NCBI GenBank assembly: GCA_900239685.1
Contig: OENT01000215.1
Span: 96,221 to 160,220, forward strand
Source of the DNA: Rotaria macrura
Taxonomy: Eukaryota; Rotifera; Eurotatoria; Philodinida; Philodinidae
Length of the DNA: 64,000 nucleotides
Direction: 5' to 3'
Shown: in pieces, positions 46,347-57,675 of the stretch
Position numbering within the stretch: position 1 is the stretch's first letter
Layout of the letters: each line of letters opens with the position of its first letter
Made by a program: the position numbers and the translations under genes
Notes under the pieces: generated by a model
The model's database searches: none
Told to the model about the DNA's origin: nothing
What the model saw: only the letters and a program-made list of their open reading frames with translations

Positions 46347-48288
46347 TATATTGAATATTATTCATGGTATTTGTTACGATGATGAAATGCAATAATATTT
46401 AACAAAAAATTAGTTTTTAGCTAGATTATCTATTTTTATATTGAAGAAAACTAAAAGAAATCACCTAAACAATCGAACGCCAAAGTGGCGACGTATTACT
46501 TTAAGTCATTAAATGTATTTTTCATTGGAAATAGTGATTGCTTTTACAATAAAAATAGAAAATTTTGTTTAAATTTTAAAGAATTATACAACACAATAAG
46601 ATTATATAATTAGTAATTTATGCTTTTTGTTGAAATTATAAAATGATGGGCGCGTTTCATTAAACAAACATAGTAGTAAGTTGTGCTGATAATAATTCAT
46701 ATACACGATCCTAAACTCTCGTCAAATTTATTCTCGATATAAGATAGACTTCGAATCGAGATAAATTTACAATTCTAGATCATGAAGATAATGATATGCG
46801 TATAAAATTGAGCATTAAATAAAATACACAGAGATACGCAGCTGAAAGAAAGAGATTAAGAAATTTTTTCAGAATATGCGCTTTTCACTCTAGTCGTAAC
46901 TAAACATCTGATTGTTCGTCATTTATTCTCTTCATGTTTTCTTGGATGTGTTCGATATTCTATGAATGATCATACTAATGCAATTGAAATTTGTGCTAGC
47001 ACCATAGCTAGTGTGAAAATTACTGTAGAATAGTGATTTCTGGTTCTCGTGCGATCCACAAATCGGATTCGTATTTCATAGCGCAATAACCTAAAGATTT
47101 AATTGCAATGAGTATAAGGAAACCATTTGAAATAATAAATAATGAATACTTTTTCTTGTGTAGGATTTCATTTTCTTGTGCTATTACCGATATGTCTACC
47201 AGATATATTTATTCACCTGAACTATAGGAATAAATCACAGGTTTGAGATTAAATAGCCGAGTCATTCGAGATATATACATGCTTTGTCTGCAAACGACCG
47301 TGATAACTTTCTAGTATGATCTGTATTACAATAGTTTTAAATATAGTATCATTTTTTTTCATAGCAGCAATAGTCCAGAAAAGAGTTGTTTTTCCACAGC
47401 AGATATCCGCGAGTCAATCAAAAAAGCGACTCGTCACCGCCTCGTCATGCTGACGATTTGCTCATTGCTGCCTCGCCTCGCATAGAGTTTATTATAAAAT
47501 AGTTATTTTTAGGTAATTTTTCAACCGCCCATAACAATCACTATCTTTTTATGTTATAAAATCAAATAAAAAACATTTTATACATTTAAATAAGTTAAAA
47601 GAACAAATATATTAATGATAATCAAATAAATAAAGATCGTTCATTTTTTTACTGAGCGTATAAACAATGCTCTGAGAACTGCTTCAGTGCAATAGTTGGA
47701 ATAGACTGAATAATTAAATATACGTGTATCCAGAGTGTGCTAAAGGTCACACAGGATTATGATCAAATGAACTACTATTTTTCTAATGGTAGAGATACTT
47801 CAAAGTTTTTATTCATCAATAAAATGTTTAATAACATCAATTAGACTTATTATCCCTAACTGAAAAGATAAAAATTCACATTTCTCTGCGAAAGATAAAC
47901 TATAAATTTGGGGTTTCTAATATCGGATGCGAATTCCCCTGTTCTTAGATTTTCAAAATTATGTAATACTTTGTTTGAATACTTGACTTTTCTCTATTTT
48001 ATCTAACTTCGCAAAATCCTCTCAAATCTATTTGCACTGAAAAGATCTGAAAACACCAGTGACTTTAGTTGAAGTTTGATAAAGTACTCCTCTTGACAGT
48101 GAACAAATTAGCAATGCTATTCGAGAACTTACTGAAAAATCATATTTTTAGAGGTCTTATTTGCTGATCATTTTGGTCAACAGATGTTCCATGTTCATCA
48201 AGAAAAGGTTTTACCCGAGTCAAGCTACTGGAGAACGGGAAATAGTGCTAGTCAAAGCATACGACATTTTCTAGTACTATGACTCTGA
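46347..48288. other. Intergenic, no feature recognised
   Basis: AT-rich sequence between the syntaxin start and the foldback element. A locally more GC-rich patch near 47425-47485 with repeated CGTCA/GCCTCG pieces stands out but matches nothing I know. No gene is seen. Confidence 0.35.
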
Positions 48289-48510
48289 TACAGTGCCCTG
48301 GGGTAATTCGGATCACGACTTCAAAACTTTCATGTTGTTTTTGTTCCTTCTCCGTCATCAGACATTATTGAGAGATAAGTTTTATATCACTGATACTGCA
48401 AAGTGTCCTCTATCTATCTGCGAAAGAATCACCGAAAAATCTTGTACTGGAAAGAAGTATCACCCAAAATGGCAAACGCCCTATGAAGCTGATCCGAATC
48501 AACCCATGTG

Positions 48511-48759
48511 CCCAGGTCCATCAAAACGGATATCCGTTACGGACCGTTGAGTGGACGCAGTTATACGGGTGTATCATCAATAAAATAGGCCCGTATACGG
48601 CCGTATTTTCACAGTATACGATCCTTTATTACTGTGCCCAGAAATAGTACCGTATGCGGAGCCGTATACTGTGAAAATACGGCTGTATACGGGCCTATTT
48701 TATTGATGATACGTCCGTATAACTGCGTCCACTCAACGGCCCGTATCGTTCGACCTGGG
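48511..48759. mobile_element. 249-bp palindromic element nested in the left arm
   Basis: Ends CCCAGGTCCA and CGACCTGGG, with an interior of inverted CGTATAC, CCGTATTTT and AACTGCGTCCACTCAACGG blocks. The right arm of the host palindrome lacks it, so that arm serves as an empty site (51235-51260). The comparison shows a duplicated TG (48509-48510 and 48760-48761) in place of the TA seen for the same family elsewhere. Confidence 0.8.
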
Positions 48760-49719
48760 TGGGTCAACTCGGATCATTCTATTAGTTTGGGTGGGGTAAT
48801 TCGGATAATTCCAGCTAAAATAGCTGTACTCATATTTCCCAATGTCCTAGCTCATGTTCTATCAGTGCTTTCAGAATAAACCTATATACCGTTGGATAGC
48901 CTCAAGACCCCTCTATGGGACCTGAGAATATCTTGATCCATGAACAAACCCTTGCAACAGCATAGTCATAGCAAGTATACCACTATCACCCCCCCCCCCT
49001 GAAAAGTAATCTGGGGTAATTCGGATAACTCCAGTTATTTGTCTGGGGTAATTTGGATCACATGTGTCACTTTGTAGAGTTCGAACGGAAGTGTCTATGG
49101 TTAAAATATCTTGTGGGTTGGATGCTTTTTGACAGAGTTATAAAAACTTTAATACCTACATTCCCAGCTATTTTGTGATCAACGAGGAAAGTAACTCTCA
49201 CCGAGTCCTCTTCTCTTATAAAGCTTTGGGGGTCAAACTATGTCACCTAAAATTTGTTCATTTGACCCAAACCTATGAGTTGAGATATTTTTCTTTCCAA
49301 AAAAATCATTTACCTATCCCCCGTGGTTCAAAATATGACTGAAGTGGAGTCAAAAACTATATGAAACATAGGATGCTTCATAGAATTTCGAATTGTACAC
49401 TTTAACATCATTATTTTTTAATGAAACTTTGTGTGTACAAGTCAGCATCTATACGGTATACCTGGAGGAATTTACAAGAGTCCAGTCCGTTTGATCCCAG
49501 AGTTAGCAACTAACGAGTTCGGTTCGCACTTATTTCTGTCTATTTCAACAGAAATCTCTTCACTATTTTTGGAATAACCTTTGACAGGGACATCATAGAG
49601 ACCTGCGGTTTCTAGCAAACGAAAGGCAAGGCCAAAAGCTATCTACATGTGGTACTATCTTATTGGTCACTGATTGACCGATCCGGTGATTTTCTTCCAA
49701 AAACCGAAAAGTGCTCCCC

Positions 49720-49959
49720 TACACTGTAAAAAAAGGGCACATTAATATACCCTTTAAGGGTTTATGAAAATGCAACGTATAATAAACCCTTTTCCCGTTT
49801 ATGAAATTTTTCAGAAACCCTTCGAGGGTTTATCATCGTGTTTAAAATACCTTAAAGGGTTTCTGAAAAATTTCATAAACGGAAAAAGGGTTTATTATAC
49901 GTTGCATTTTCATAAACCCTTAAAGGGTATATTAATGTGCCCTTTTTTTGTACAGTGTA
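49720..49959. mobile_element. 240-bp palindrome at the centre of the foldback element
   Basis: Starts TACACTGTAAAAAAAGGGCA and ends with nearly its reverse complement (GTGCCCTTTTTTTGTACAGTGTA, shown here by ends only: TGCCCTTTTT and ACAGTGTA). Inside, AAACCCTT/AAGGGTTT blocks pair almost without mismatch around a loop near 49835. It breaks the left arm exactly where the right arm ends (about 50250), so it either inserted at the hinge or belongs to it. The frame 49764-50234 across it is a by-product. Confidence 0.7.
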
Positions 49960-51468
49960 TATTACTAGCGGATCAACCAGTTTGGCTTACCAAAGAGTGC
50001 TGCATCCGTGAGGACACAATGTTCCATTTCTCAAGTCGAACAGAAACAGAAAGACTCTTACTGCGTCAAATAGACTTTCGAATCCGTTCTTTGACGCGAC
50101 GCACCACGCATTTATTGATTTTTTGGATCCTTCACTTACTCAAATATCACCCATCATGGCATTTCAACTTAAAATACGATCAACCCGTACATAGCCAGTT
50201 TCCATATCAATTACGTTCTATTAGCCATATTTGAAGTTGAAACTCAAAGGGGAGTGGTATTGGGTAGCACTTTTCCGTCTCTGAAAGAAAATCACTGGAT
50301 CGGTCAATCAGTGACCAATAAGATAGTACCACATGTAGATAGCTTTTGGCCTTGCCTTTCGTTTGCTAGAAACCGCAGGTCTCTATGATGTCCCTGTCAA
50401 AGGTTATTCCAAAAATAGTGAAGAGATTTCTGTTGAAATAGACAGAAATAAGTGCGAACCGAACTCGTTAGTTGCTAACTCTGGGATCAAACGGACTGGA
50501 CTCTTGTAAATTCCTCCAGGTATATCGTATAGATGCTGACTTGTACACACAAAGTTTCATTAAAAAATAATGATGTTAAAGTGTACAATTCGAAATTCTA
50601 TGAAGCATCCTATGTTTCATATAGTTTTTGACTCCACTTCAGTCATATTTTGAACCACGGGGGATAGGTAAATGATTTTTTTGGAAAGAAAAATATCTCA
50701 ACTCATAGGTTTGGGTCAAATGAACAAATTTTAGGTGACATAGTTTGACCCCCAAAGCTTTATAAGAGAAGAGGACTCGGTGAGAGTTACTTTCCTCGTT
50801 GATCACAAAATAGCTGGGAATGTAGGTTTTAAAGTTTTTATAACTTTGTCAAAGAACATCCAGTCCTTGAGATATTTTGACCATAGACACTTGAGGTTGA
50901 ACTCTAGAAACTGACAGAAGTGATCCGAATTACCCCAACTAAATCACTGTAGTGATCCGAATTACCAGAGACAAATAGCTGGAGTGATCCGAATTACCCC
51001 AGATTACTTTTCAGGTGAGTGATAGGGGTATACTTGCTATGCATATTTCGTTTTGAGGGTTTCTTAATGGATCACGATATTCTTAGGTCCCATAAAGGAG
51101 ACTTCAGGCTATCCAACGGTATATAGTTTTATTCTGAAAGCACTGATAAAGCATGAGCTAGTACATGGGGAAATATGATTACAGCTATTTTGGTTGGAGT
51201 TATCAGAATTACCACAACCAACCTAATAGAATGATCCGCATTGAACCACATGGGGTAATTCGGATCAGCTATACAGAGCTTCTGCCAATTTGGCTGGTAC
51301 TTTTTTCCAGTACAACATTTTCCGGTAATTCTTTCGCAGATGAATAGAGGTCACTTTGATGTATCAGTGATACAAAACTCATCTCTCAATAATGTCTGAT
51401 AACGGAGAAGGTACAAAAACAACATGAAAGTTTTGAAATCGTGATCAGAATTACACCAGGGACCTGTA

Positions 51469-51938
51469 CTAACCCAATCGGATTTCTCGAATCAAAGGAA
51501 GACTTTCACGAAAAAACTACGTACTAATTTTCCTGTCCTTTTTTGAAAATGAATAGGACTCTATAGTAAAACACGAAACTATTAAGTTGCAGCATTAAAT
51601 TCCTCATTTAAATAACACACCCATCTCACATTCATACCCACTTCCTTACTATCTAGCCAAATTCATATCCGTATAGCACAAAAGATACTCTAGCAGATAT
51701 CTGAGAATATTGCTGTTAGATCGGAAAGAAAACGAGATGAAACTCTTAAGTCTCCAGATGAGAATCATTCTAATAGAATTCGATTGCGCATGTGCCAGAC
51801 GATAAAACCGAAAAATTGCATTTAATATCATTAGATTCTTGTATTTATTATTATTCTCGATAGATTACAATTCTTTAGTAAATATCTTGCTACTTTTCAG
51901 AATAAAAAGTAACGAGCACATATAATACTCTACTATAG
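51469..51938. other. Intergenic, 3' region of the RRM-pseudokinase gene
   Basis: AT-rich sequence with no gene recognised. A frame at 51649-51831 lacks support. AATAAAAAG-like sequence near 51901 is on the wrong strand for the minus-strand gene. Confidence 0.35.
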
Positions 51939-54900
51939 TTATATGGATTTTCGTTCCTTGCAGATAGCTAAAAGAAGGTTCTTCAATTCCGTGGTAAAAT
52001 TCTCTTGTACGTATATGGCATAATCCTGATCTTTTTTATATTGGCCAATAGGTATTCGAATCATTTTACCATTGACACTACTGCTAATGGATAACTTCAT
52101 CACAAGTCCATCAATACAATGCGCCAGACACGTGATGATTACCGAATAGCTGACGCTCATTCTTCCTTGGTGTAAATTATAAGTGAGTACATCATCATTG
52201 CGGCATTCATTGATGGAACTGTACGGACTATAAACCCATGTACAATTCCCATCAGACCATTCATATTGCTGTTGCCCTTCTTTTAATAACTGCTTCTTGG
52301 CCAGGCAGAATGCTTTTGATGCTTTTTCAAAGGCATCTCTTTGAGCGTCATTAACGGTAATAAGTGAAGTTGGTGAAGTATTGGAGATCGATGCCAGTTT
52401 TTGGAAAATATCCTTTATTGTACTTGGTTCTAGAGAATTCGGTATCAATAATTGACGGATTGACTCTAATCGACATTCGAGATCATTGATCGTCCATGGA
52501 TGATGATTCGGGTAGCCAAAAGCACAGTCGAATGTATCCATGAGATAAATTTTCAGTTGTTCTTCCAAATTTGTAGAGTTAGCAGCACTTTTAATTATAT
52601 TATTGAGTTTATCCCGAGCTTTTTGATGAGGAGGTTCATCATTCTCATGTAGAGGATTCACCTGTGTCAGTAACCAGCAAAGAATCGCACAAATCGCAGA
52701 TGCATCCATCGTTGAGCTCAGCCCTTTGATATTCGTTTGTGGCGCATGGTACCATGTCAATCTTGATGATACCATTGGCGTATCTCTTCTTGTTCCTACG
52801 ATAATAGCTTGACTAAAATTGAGCACCGTCAGTGTAGCTTGATTGATCGGTGTACGTTTTGAATCCCATTCGATCATAATATTTTCAGGTGATAAATTCT
52901 GGTGAAAAATGCCTCTGTTATGCACCTGCTGGAGGATTCTTACTAAATTCAGAGTCAACTGAATGGTTGCTGACACATCAAGAACACCTTGAAATTTTTG
53001 TTCGATGAATTCTTTTAATNAATATCCAGGAGCACGTTTCATAATCATCCACAGATTGGCTTTGTCACCGCATCGTTGAGTAAGATTATTCGACATATTC
53101 TCTGGTTCAATCAATTGATTTACACCTTTCACATCTGTGACAAACATAATTGATAAAGATGTGAATTGAAAGTATTTTCCTCCATATTCACTTTACCTTT
53201 TAGATTTTTCATGACAGTTACTTCTTGGTTGAAGTCCGTCCAAGATTCATTTGGATAGATCTTGATTACAGCTAGACGTTTTCTATCAACTTGGCCACGT
53301 ATTAATAATACTTTCCCATCGGTATTCGATGCTTTTCTTGTTATTTCCCATTCATCTGCTGGTACATCTCTTGGTAACTGATCTATCACAAAAGACAATT
53401 GTCTAAAAGTTCGTTTTACCAGTCATAGAGGAACTTACATTTCATTCCGACCAATGACGAAATACTTTCTGATGAACTTGCATGATGCAAATTAGTTTTC
53501 GATTGAGTTCGAGTAATATCCTTAACAGCTGCGCCAAAAATGCGCCGGTCTCTATCCACTTCTCGGTTGTCAAAAGTTATCCTCCTAATATCGTCATCAT
53601 CTCTGAGATCAGATGTTTCTTGACTGCTTTGGATGCTACAAACATCCTGTGGACGACTGAGACCACTGTCAAGTTTCGGTCTATCAATCGGTACTGGTCG
53701 TGATCGCGAGCGACCACGACGAGCAATCATTGTTCGATTGACTTCTAATTGGCATTTAATTTTTTGACCATCGATATCCTTATTATGCCATTGGGTCATC
53801 AAATGTTTTGCATATTTCATAGTTTTGATTTTGACCACGTAACCAATATGATCATGTTTTGGATCGACATAATATGCGTGTGAACCGAATAGTTCAGAGA
53901 GATATTGTGGTGTGACTGTAGTTTGAAAACCAGTAATTTTGATTCGATAGTCAGTGCTCGTTGTTTGAATAGCTAATGAAAGAAAGAATAGATTTTTTCC
54001 TATACATGCTACCGAAACGAAATGTAGTCAGTCTAAAGTATCATGCGAATAATAAGAGTACAATATTCCATTGTTATCCGTTTTCAAGATCCTAATTCTG
54101 TATCTTATGAACTGAAAATCTGACTTACTATTCGTAGAATTATGTTCTGTCTTCATTCCTTCTGCATGACCGTAAGGACATGACGACGAACAAGTGCCAT
54201 TTGCCGTACAACTTATATGTTCCCAATGACAGTTGTCATCACTTTGTCGACACCGACCAAATTGAAATTTATTACAAAATTCATTTTCATCTTCATTTTT
54301 CTCGCATTCAATGATTAATCCTTGGAATCTCCGTTTATTCCACTTTTGAACAAAACTGTTCACTTCACTTTCATCATTGGCATTTTTCAACCAACACTGT
54401 GTTGGTGATTTTCCATCATTGTTGGACGGATCAATAAGAATGTCATAACTATCCCAATCGAATTCTTCCGATAAAGTTTCAGCATCTATATTCGCCGGTA
54501 AGTTTTTAATATGAATGCAATATTTCTTTTCAGGTAAACTAAGATATGACATGTTTTCATCTGAATAAAAAGCAGAGAGTATGCTTGAGTGTAAGAAAAA
54601 ATGGCATAGACAAACTCATTATCACGCGTTTCAAGTTGGACTTCTTTGATAGAAACCCAGGATTGCAGTTGTTATCCGATTTCGGTGTTGGTCCTGGTGT
54701 ACGTGAGCGTCTTCTTGGCATATCTCGAGTACCTTTCATAACATTGACGCCAATGTTTCCAATGAAATGTGGAGAAGCCAAGAGAATTCGGTCGACTGAA
54801 TCATAACTGAATTGAATCAAACATGAGTTTGATAAAAGTTTTGTTTTTAAGACTTACTCATCAAAATGAATGGCCCATGTACTTCCGTCATCTTTCATAT

Positions 54901-55490
54901 TACTAATGTTAAATATTGTACCATATTTAGAAAAGTAGCATTTGATATTTGACTCAATCAATGATTGATTAGTGAGACTCGACACAATCAACTGTTCAAT
55001 CTCATACTTATCCTTCGATTTTCCTTGCCCTGGAACTGACCGATGAATAAAAACTTCGTTGCTATCGATTCGATGGGGACGTCGTGACATTACATGATCG
55101 ACACTTTCTTTGTTCAAAAACGTAACGATGCCATGCTTTTTATTGTAGCCTTAAACAATAAGCGCAATGTATTTTTTATTTCCAATTCTTCATTTCACTA
55201 ATCACATATTGTTTATAAGCCTTTTTCGTTTATCAATTGGAAATAATAATGCAATCTTACCTGATGAATCAACGGGAACTTTACACCAAGCAATTTGATA
55301 TTTCAAGAAATAATCTTCTAATGATTTTGTTGTTGTCTCAGGACTTATGTTTTGAATAAATATTTTTCGTTTATGCAAGTCAAGATCTGCATCTGTCATG
55401 TTCTACATGGATGAAAACCAGAATATAGAATGAATGCGAAATTATTTTCTTCAGTCATCTCTGACTTGTATCACTTACATTGGTTGCCAT
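51939..55490 (-). CDS. RRM-CCCH-pseudokinase fusion protein
   Basis: Eight phase-consistent exons: 55490-55479, 55402-55261, 55149-54858, 54806-54616, 54560-54129, 53972-53439, 53382-53197 and 53134-51939, coding for 994 residues. RRM-like folds lie at about 15-92 (KIFIQNISPETT), 105-175 (CYFSKYGTIFNI), 222-300 (YCIHIKNLPANID) and 363-435 (RIKITGFQTTVT). Two CCCH fingers between the last two have spacing C-x7-C-x6-C-x3-H and C-x5-C-x3-C-x3-H. An RS/charged linker follows, then a kinase-like domain (about 535-870). It keeps the beta-3 Lys (AVIKIY) and a PENI loop, but HRD is HQN, the catalytic-loop Lys is Ser (HQNLSPENI), DFG is replaced by NFS, and APE is APQ. I therefore call it a pseudokinase. 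The last 120 residues are an unknown fold. One residue is undetermined because of the N at 53020. The junction 54616/54560 uses a weak GTTTGT donor. RNA-linked scaffold or sensor roles are inference. Confidence 0.82.
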
Positions 55491-55705
55491 TTTATGCACG
55501 TTATGAAAAACTAAAAGATTATATAACCTTTTATATCTAGAATGGAAAATAAAAATTTTCTTGATTCCACGTTAAAGAAAATAGCCAATGAACTACGTCC
55601 CACACTGAGATGTTTCTATCAAATCATACTAAAATAAAATGCGTTGCGTTTATATGTCGTTATTTTTGTGCCGTAATTTTCAGCATGAAAATGTGCTATG
55701 ATTAT

Positions 55706-55914
55706 GGTAGGCACTCTTTCTTTATTTTACTTGAAAAACGAAAAGTAAAGTAAAGCAACCCAACTTTACTTAACTGAATAAAGCAAAGTTAAAAAATAAC
55801 ATTTTTCTTATGTGCATAAAAAATCTGACATGTTTCAGCTTTACTTTACCACGTAAAGTAAAGTTAGTTTCATTGACTTTACTTGGTAAAATAAATATAA
55901 AGTGCCACTCCTAG
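55706..55914. mobile_element. Second AAAGT-rich palindromic element
   Basis: Ends TGGTAGGCACTCTTT and, inverted, GCTAGGAGTGGCACTTTA. The interior consists of AAAGTAAAG and CTTTACTT blocks that pair with each other. It matches the element at 1052-1316 in ends and style. Confidence 0.5.
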
Positions 55915-55959
55915 CCGTGGTTAGAATGTGTCCTAATCAAAATGCGTAGCGTCGTGTCT

Positions 55960-56440
55960 GCTGCTAAGTCATTCACCGTTTTTTCTGCATACACAACTGT
56001 ATATAAACAACATGATTAAGCATGTGAAACATACATTTTCAAAGAAAAGTATTTTACAAAACTTCTTCTCGATTATTGATCATTCGAGAACATATCTCTC
56101 TCGATCATTAGTCTAGAGAGAACAACCCTGAAGTGGCATGATGGAGATTGGGACGGCTTAATGTCAGTCAGATCCCTAGATCTGTCATAGCTGAGTTATT
56201 CAGCATTGAAATAATTAAATGAACATAAATTGAAAAGATGTCATAATGTGCTTGTATAAAAATAAATGAAAAATATTCTGTATGATAGTTTCGAAACATA
56301 CTTTAAGAATATATCGCATGTGTCGTGCTGTTGCTGGGCGAAATGTGTCGCAGTGAGCACCTCGTTTCTTACTTAAATGTATCGTGTATTGGGTCAAAAG
56401 TCTGGGCTCATGTGACACATTTTATCTTAGTTTGCTGAGA
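55960..56440. repeat. Diverged copy of the interior of the 56837-57675 element
   Basis: The blocks AGTCATTCACCGTT, ATATAAACAACATGATT, GAAACATACATTTTCAAA, TCTCGATTATT, ATTCGAGAACAT, a TGTCGCAG...GACACAT-like part and TTTTATCTTAGT appear here. They recur in the same order at about 57065-57455. The two copies differ by many substitutions, so the duplication is old. The AAGATCTTG-rich ends found on the other copy are missing here. Confidence 0.65.
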
Positions 56441-56836
56441 GCCGAACAGTGATAGTTCTTTCACAAGCCATTATGCAACAAGTATTTTTTTTCTTTACGG
56501 AAGAAAAACTTTTATAGGAAGATTGGTCGATAGAGTAATGGAGCTTTCTTTTCAAACGTAGTTTAAATACAGGATTAGCAGGTAAAAAATACCCAAAATA
56601 ACTGGGAAAATGTGAAGAAGAAAGAACTCTTGAAAATTTCAACAAAAACAGAACGATTGAGAAAGATGTGAATCACAGAAAGAGAAATCTATATATTTCA
56701 CCTAGAATTCATCAGGATACAATAGAAGAAGGAAGGAAGAATAGAAATATTGCACAATACCAACCATGTAAAAAATACCCACATGATCATAGGTTATAAT
56801 CGATCAATTCTTGATCGAAAATGAATTAAAATCATT
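56441..56836. other. Spacer between repeat copies
   Basis: AT-rich sequence with no gene or repeat that I recognise. The frame 56427-56645 has no motif. Confidence 0.3.
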
Positions 56837-57675
56837 CCCTAGTCGAACATCTTGTAAGCAAGATCTTGAAATCTTGGGACTGGTAAGCAAGATCTTATCA
56901 AGATCTTGAAAAGATAATTTGTATGTATATATATCTTGGTTGTATCAGATATATCTGTACCTAAGATCTTGGCAAGATCATGGACAAAATGTCGGTTAGT
57001 ATTATCTTCTCACAAGATCTTGAGTAAAACATACAGCGACATCATTCGTATATTTAGATGCTGACTAGTAGTCATTCACCGTTCTGTTATGAATATACAG
57101 TCGTATATAAACAACATGATTGACCATAGGAAACATACATTTTCAAAATATTTTTTTCAATACTATTTCTCGATTATTAATTATTCGAGAACATGCTGAT
57201 CTCGATCGACGATTGGGAGATGATTGTCCTGAACTGGTCTTGCGGAGATCCGTCTAAAGCAAAGCTACTCAAGTCCCAAGATCTGACTTGCTTGAATTTT
57301 TTGGGAGAGAATAAATAAATTTAAAATAATATCTTAATACGTTTTTACAGAAAAAATAAAAAATGCTCAGCACGATAGGTTCGAACCACGTTTTCAGAAT
57401 GCTCCGTACATGGTGTCGCAGATCACGACACATGCAACACGTTTTATCTTAGTACGTATCCAAGATATCATAGATTCGTACCCAAGATCTTACACATCTG
57501 TACTCAAGATCTTATAAATCTGTAACCAAGATTTTACACAGCTGTGCACAAGATCTGTGATAAGATCTTGGTACAAGATAATCGTATTATCTTGTACCTA
57601 AATTTTCAAGATCTGTTCACTTATCTGTACCCAAGATCTTGGCCAAGATCTTGCTTACAAGATGTTCGACTAGGG
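56837..57675. mobile_element. 839-bp element with 32-bp inverted ends rich in CAAGATCTTG
   Basis: The left end starts CCCTAGTCGAACATCTTG and the right end closes with its exact reverse complement (CAAGATGTTCGACTAGGG). The identity extends 32 bases inward. Both flanks are packed with AAGATCTTG palindromes (about a dozen). The middle is the interior also found at 55960-56440. The flanking bases are TT on both sides, too short to prove a target duplication. No protein is encoded. Confidence 0.8.

Larger units (their letters stand above)
48291..51466. mobile_element. 3.2-kb foldback element with about 1.2-kb inverted arms
   Basis: The left end CAGTGCCCTGGGGTAATTC and the right end (read in reverse) CAGGTCCCTGGTGTAATTC are flanked by TA on both sides (48289-48290 and 51467-51468). 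The arms then match for over a kilobase, for example the block reading TATTGGTCACTGATTGACCG at 49660 and, inverted, around 50320. Each arm also carries several copies of a GGGGTAATTCGGAT motif. About 290 bases between the arms (about 49960-50250) are unpaired. No transposase frame is visible. The left arm carries one nested element and the centre another. Foldback structure, TA duplication and lack of coding capacity mark it as nonautonomous. Confidence 0.85.

Noticed and set aside
48985..49000. Poly-C run
   Set aside because: Short homopolymer in one arm only; likely slippage or sequencing error, not a functional site.
49764..50234. 156-codon frame across the foldback centre
   Set aside because: Half of it is the central palindrome, so the openness comes from repeat structure; no transposase motif is present.
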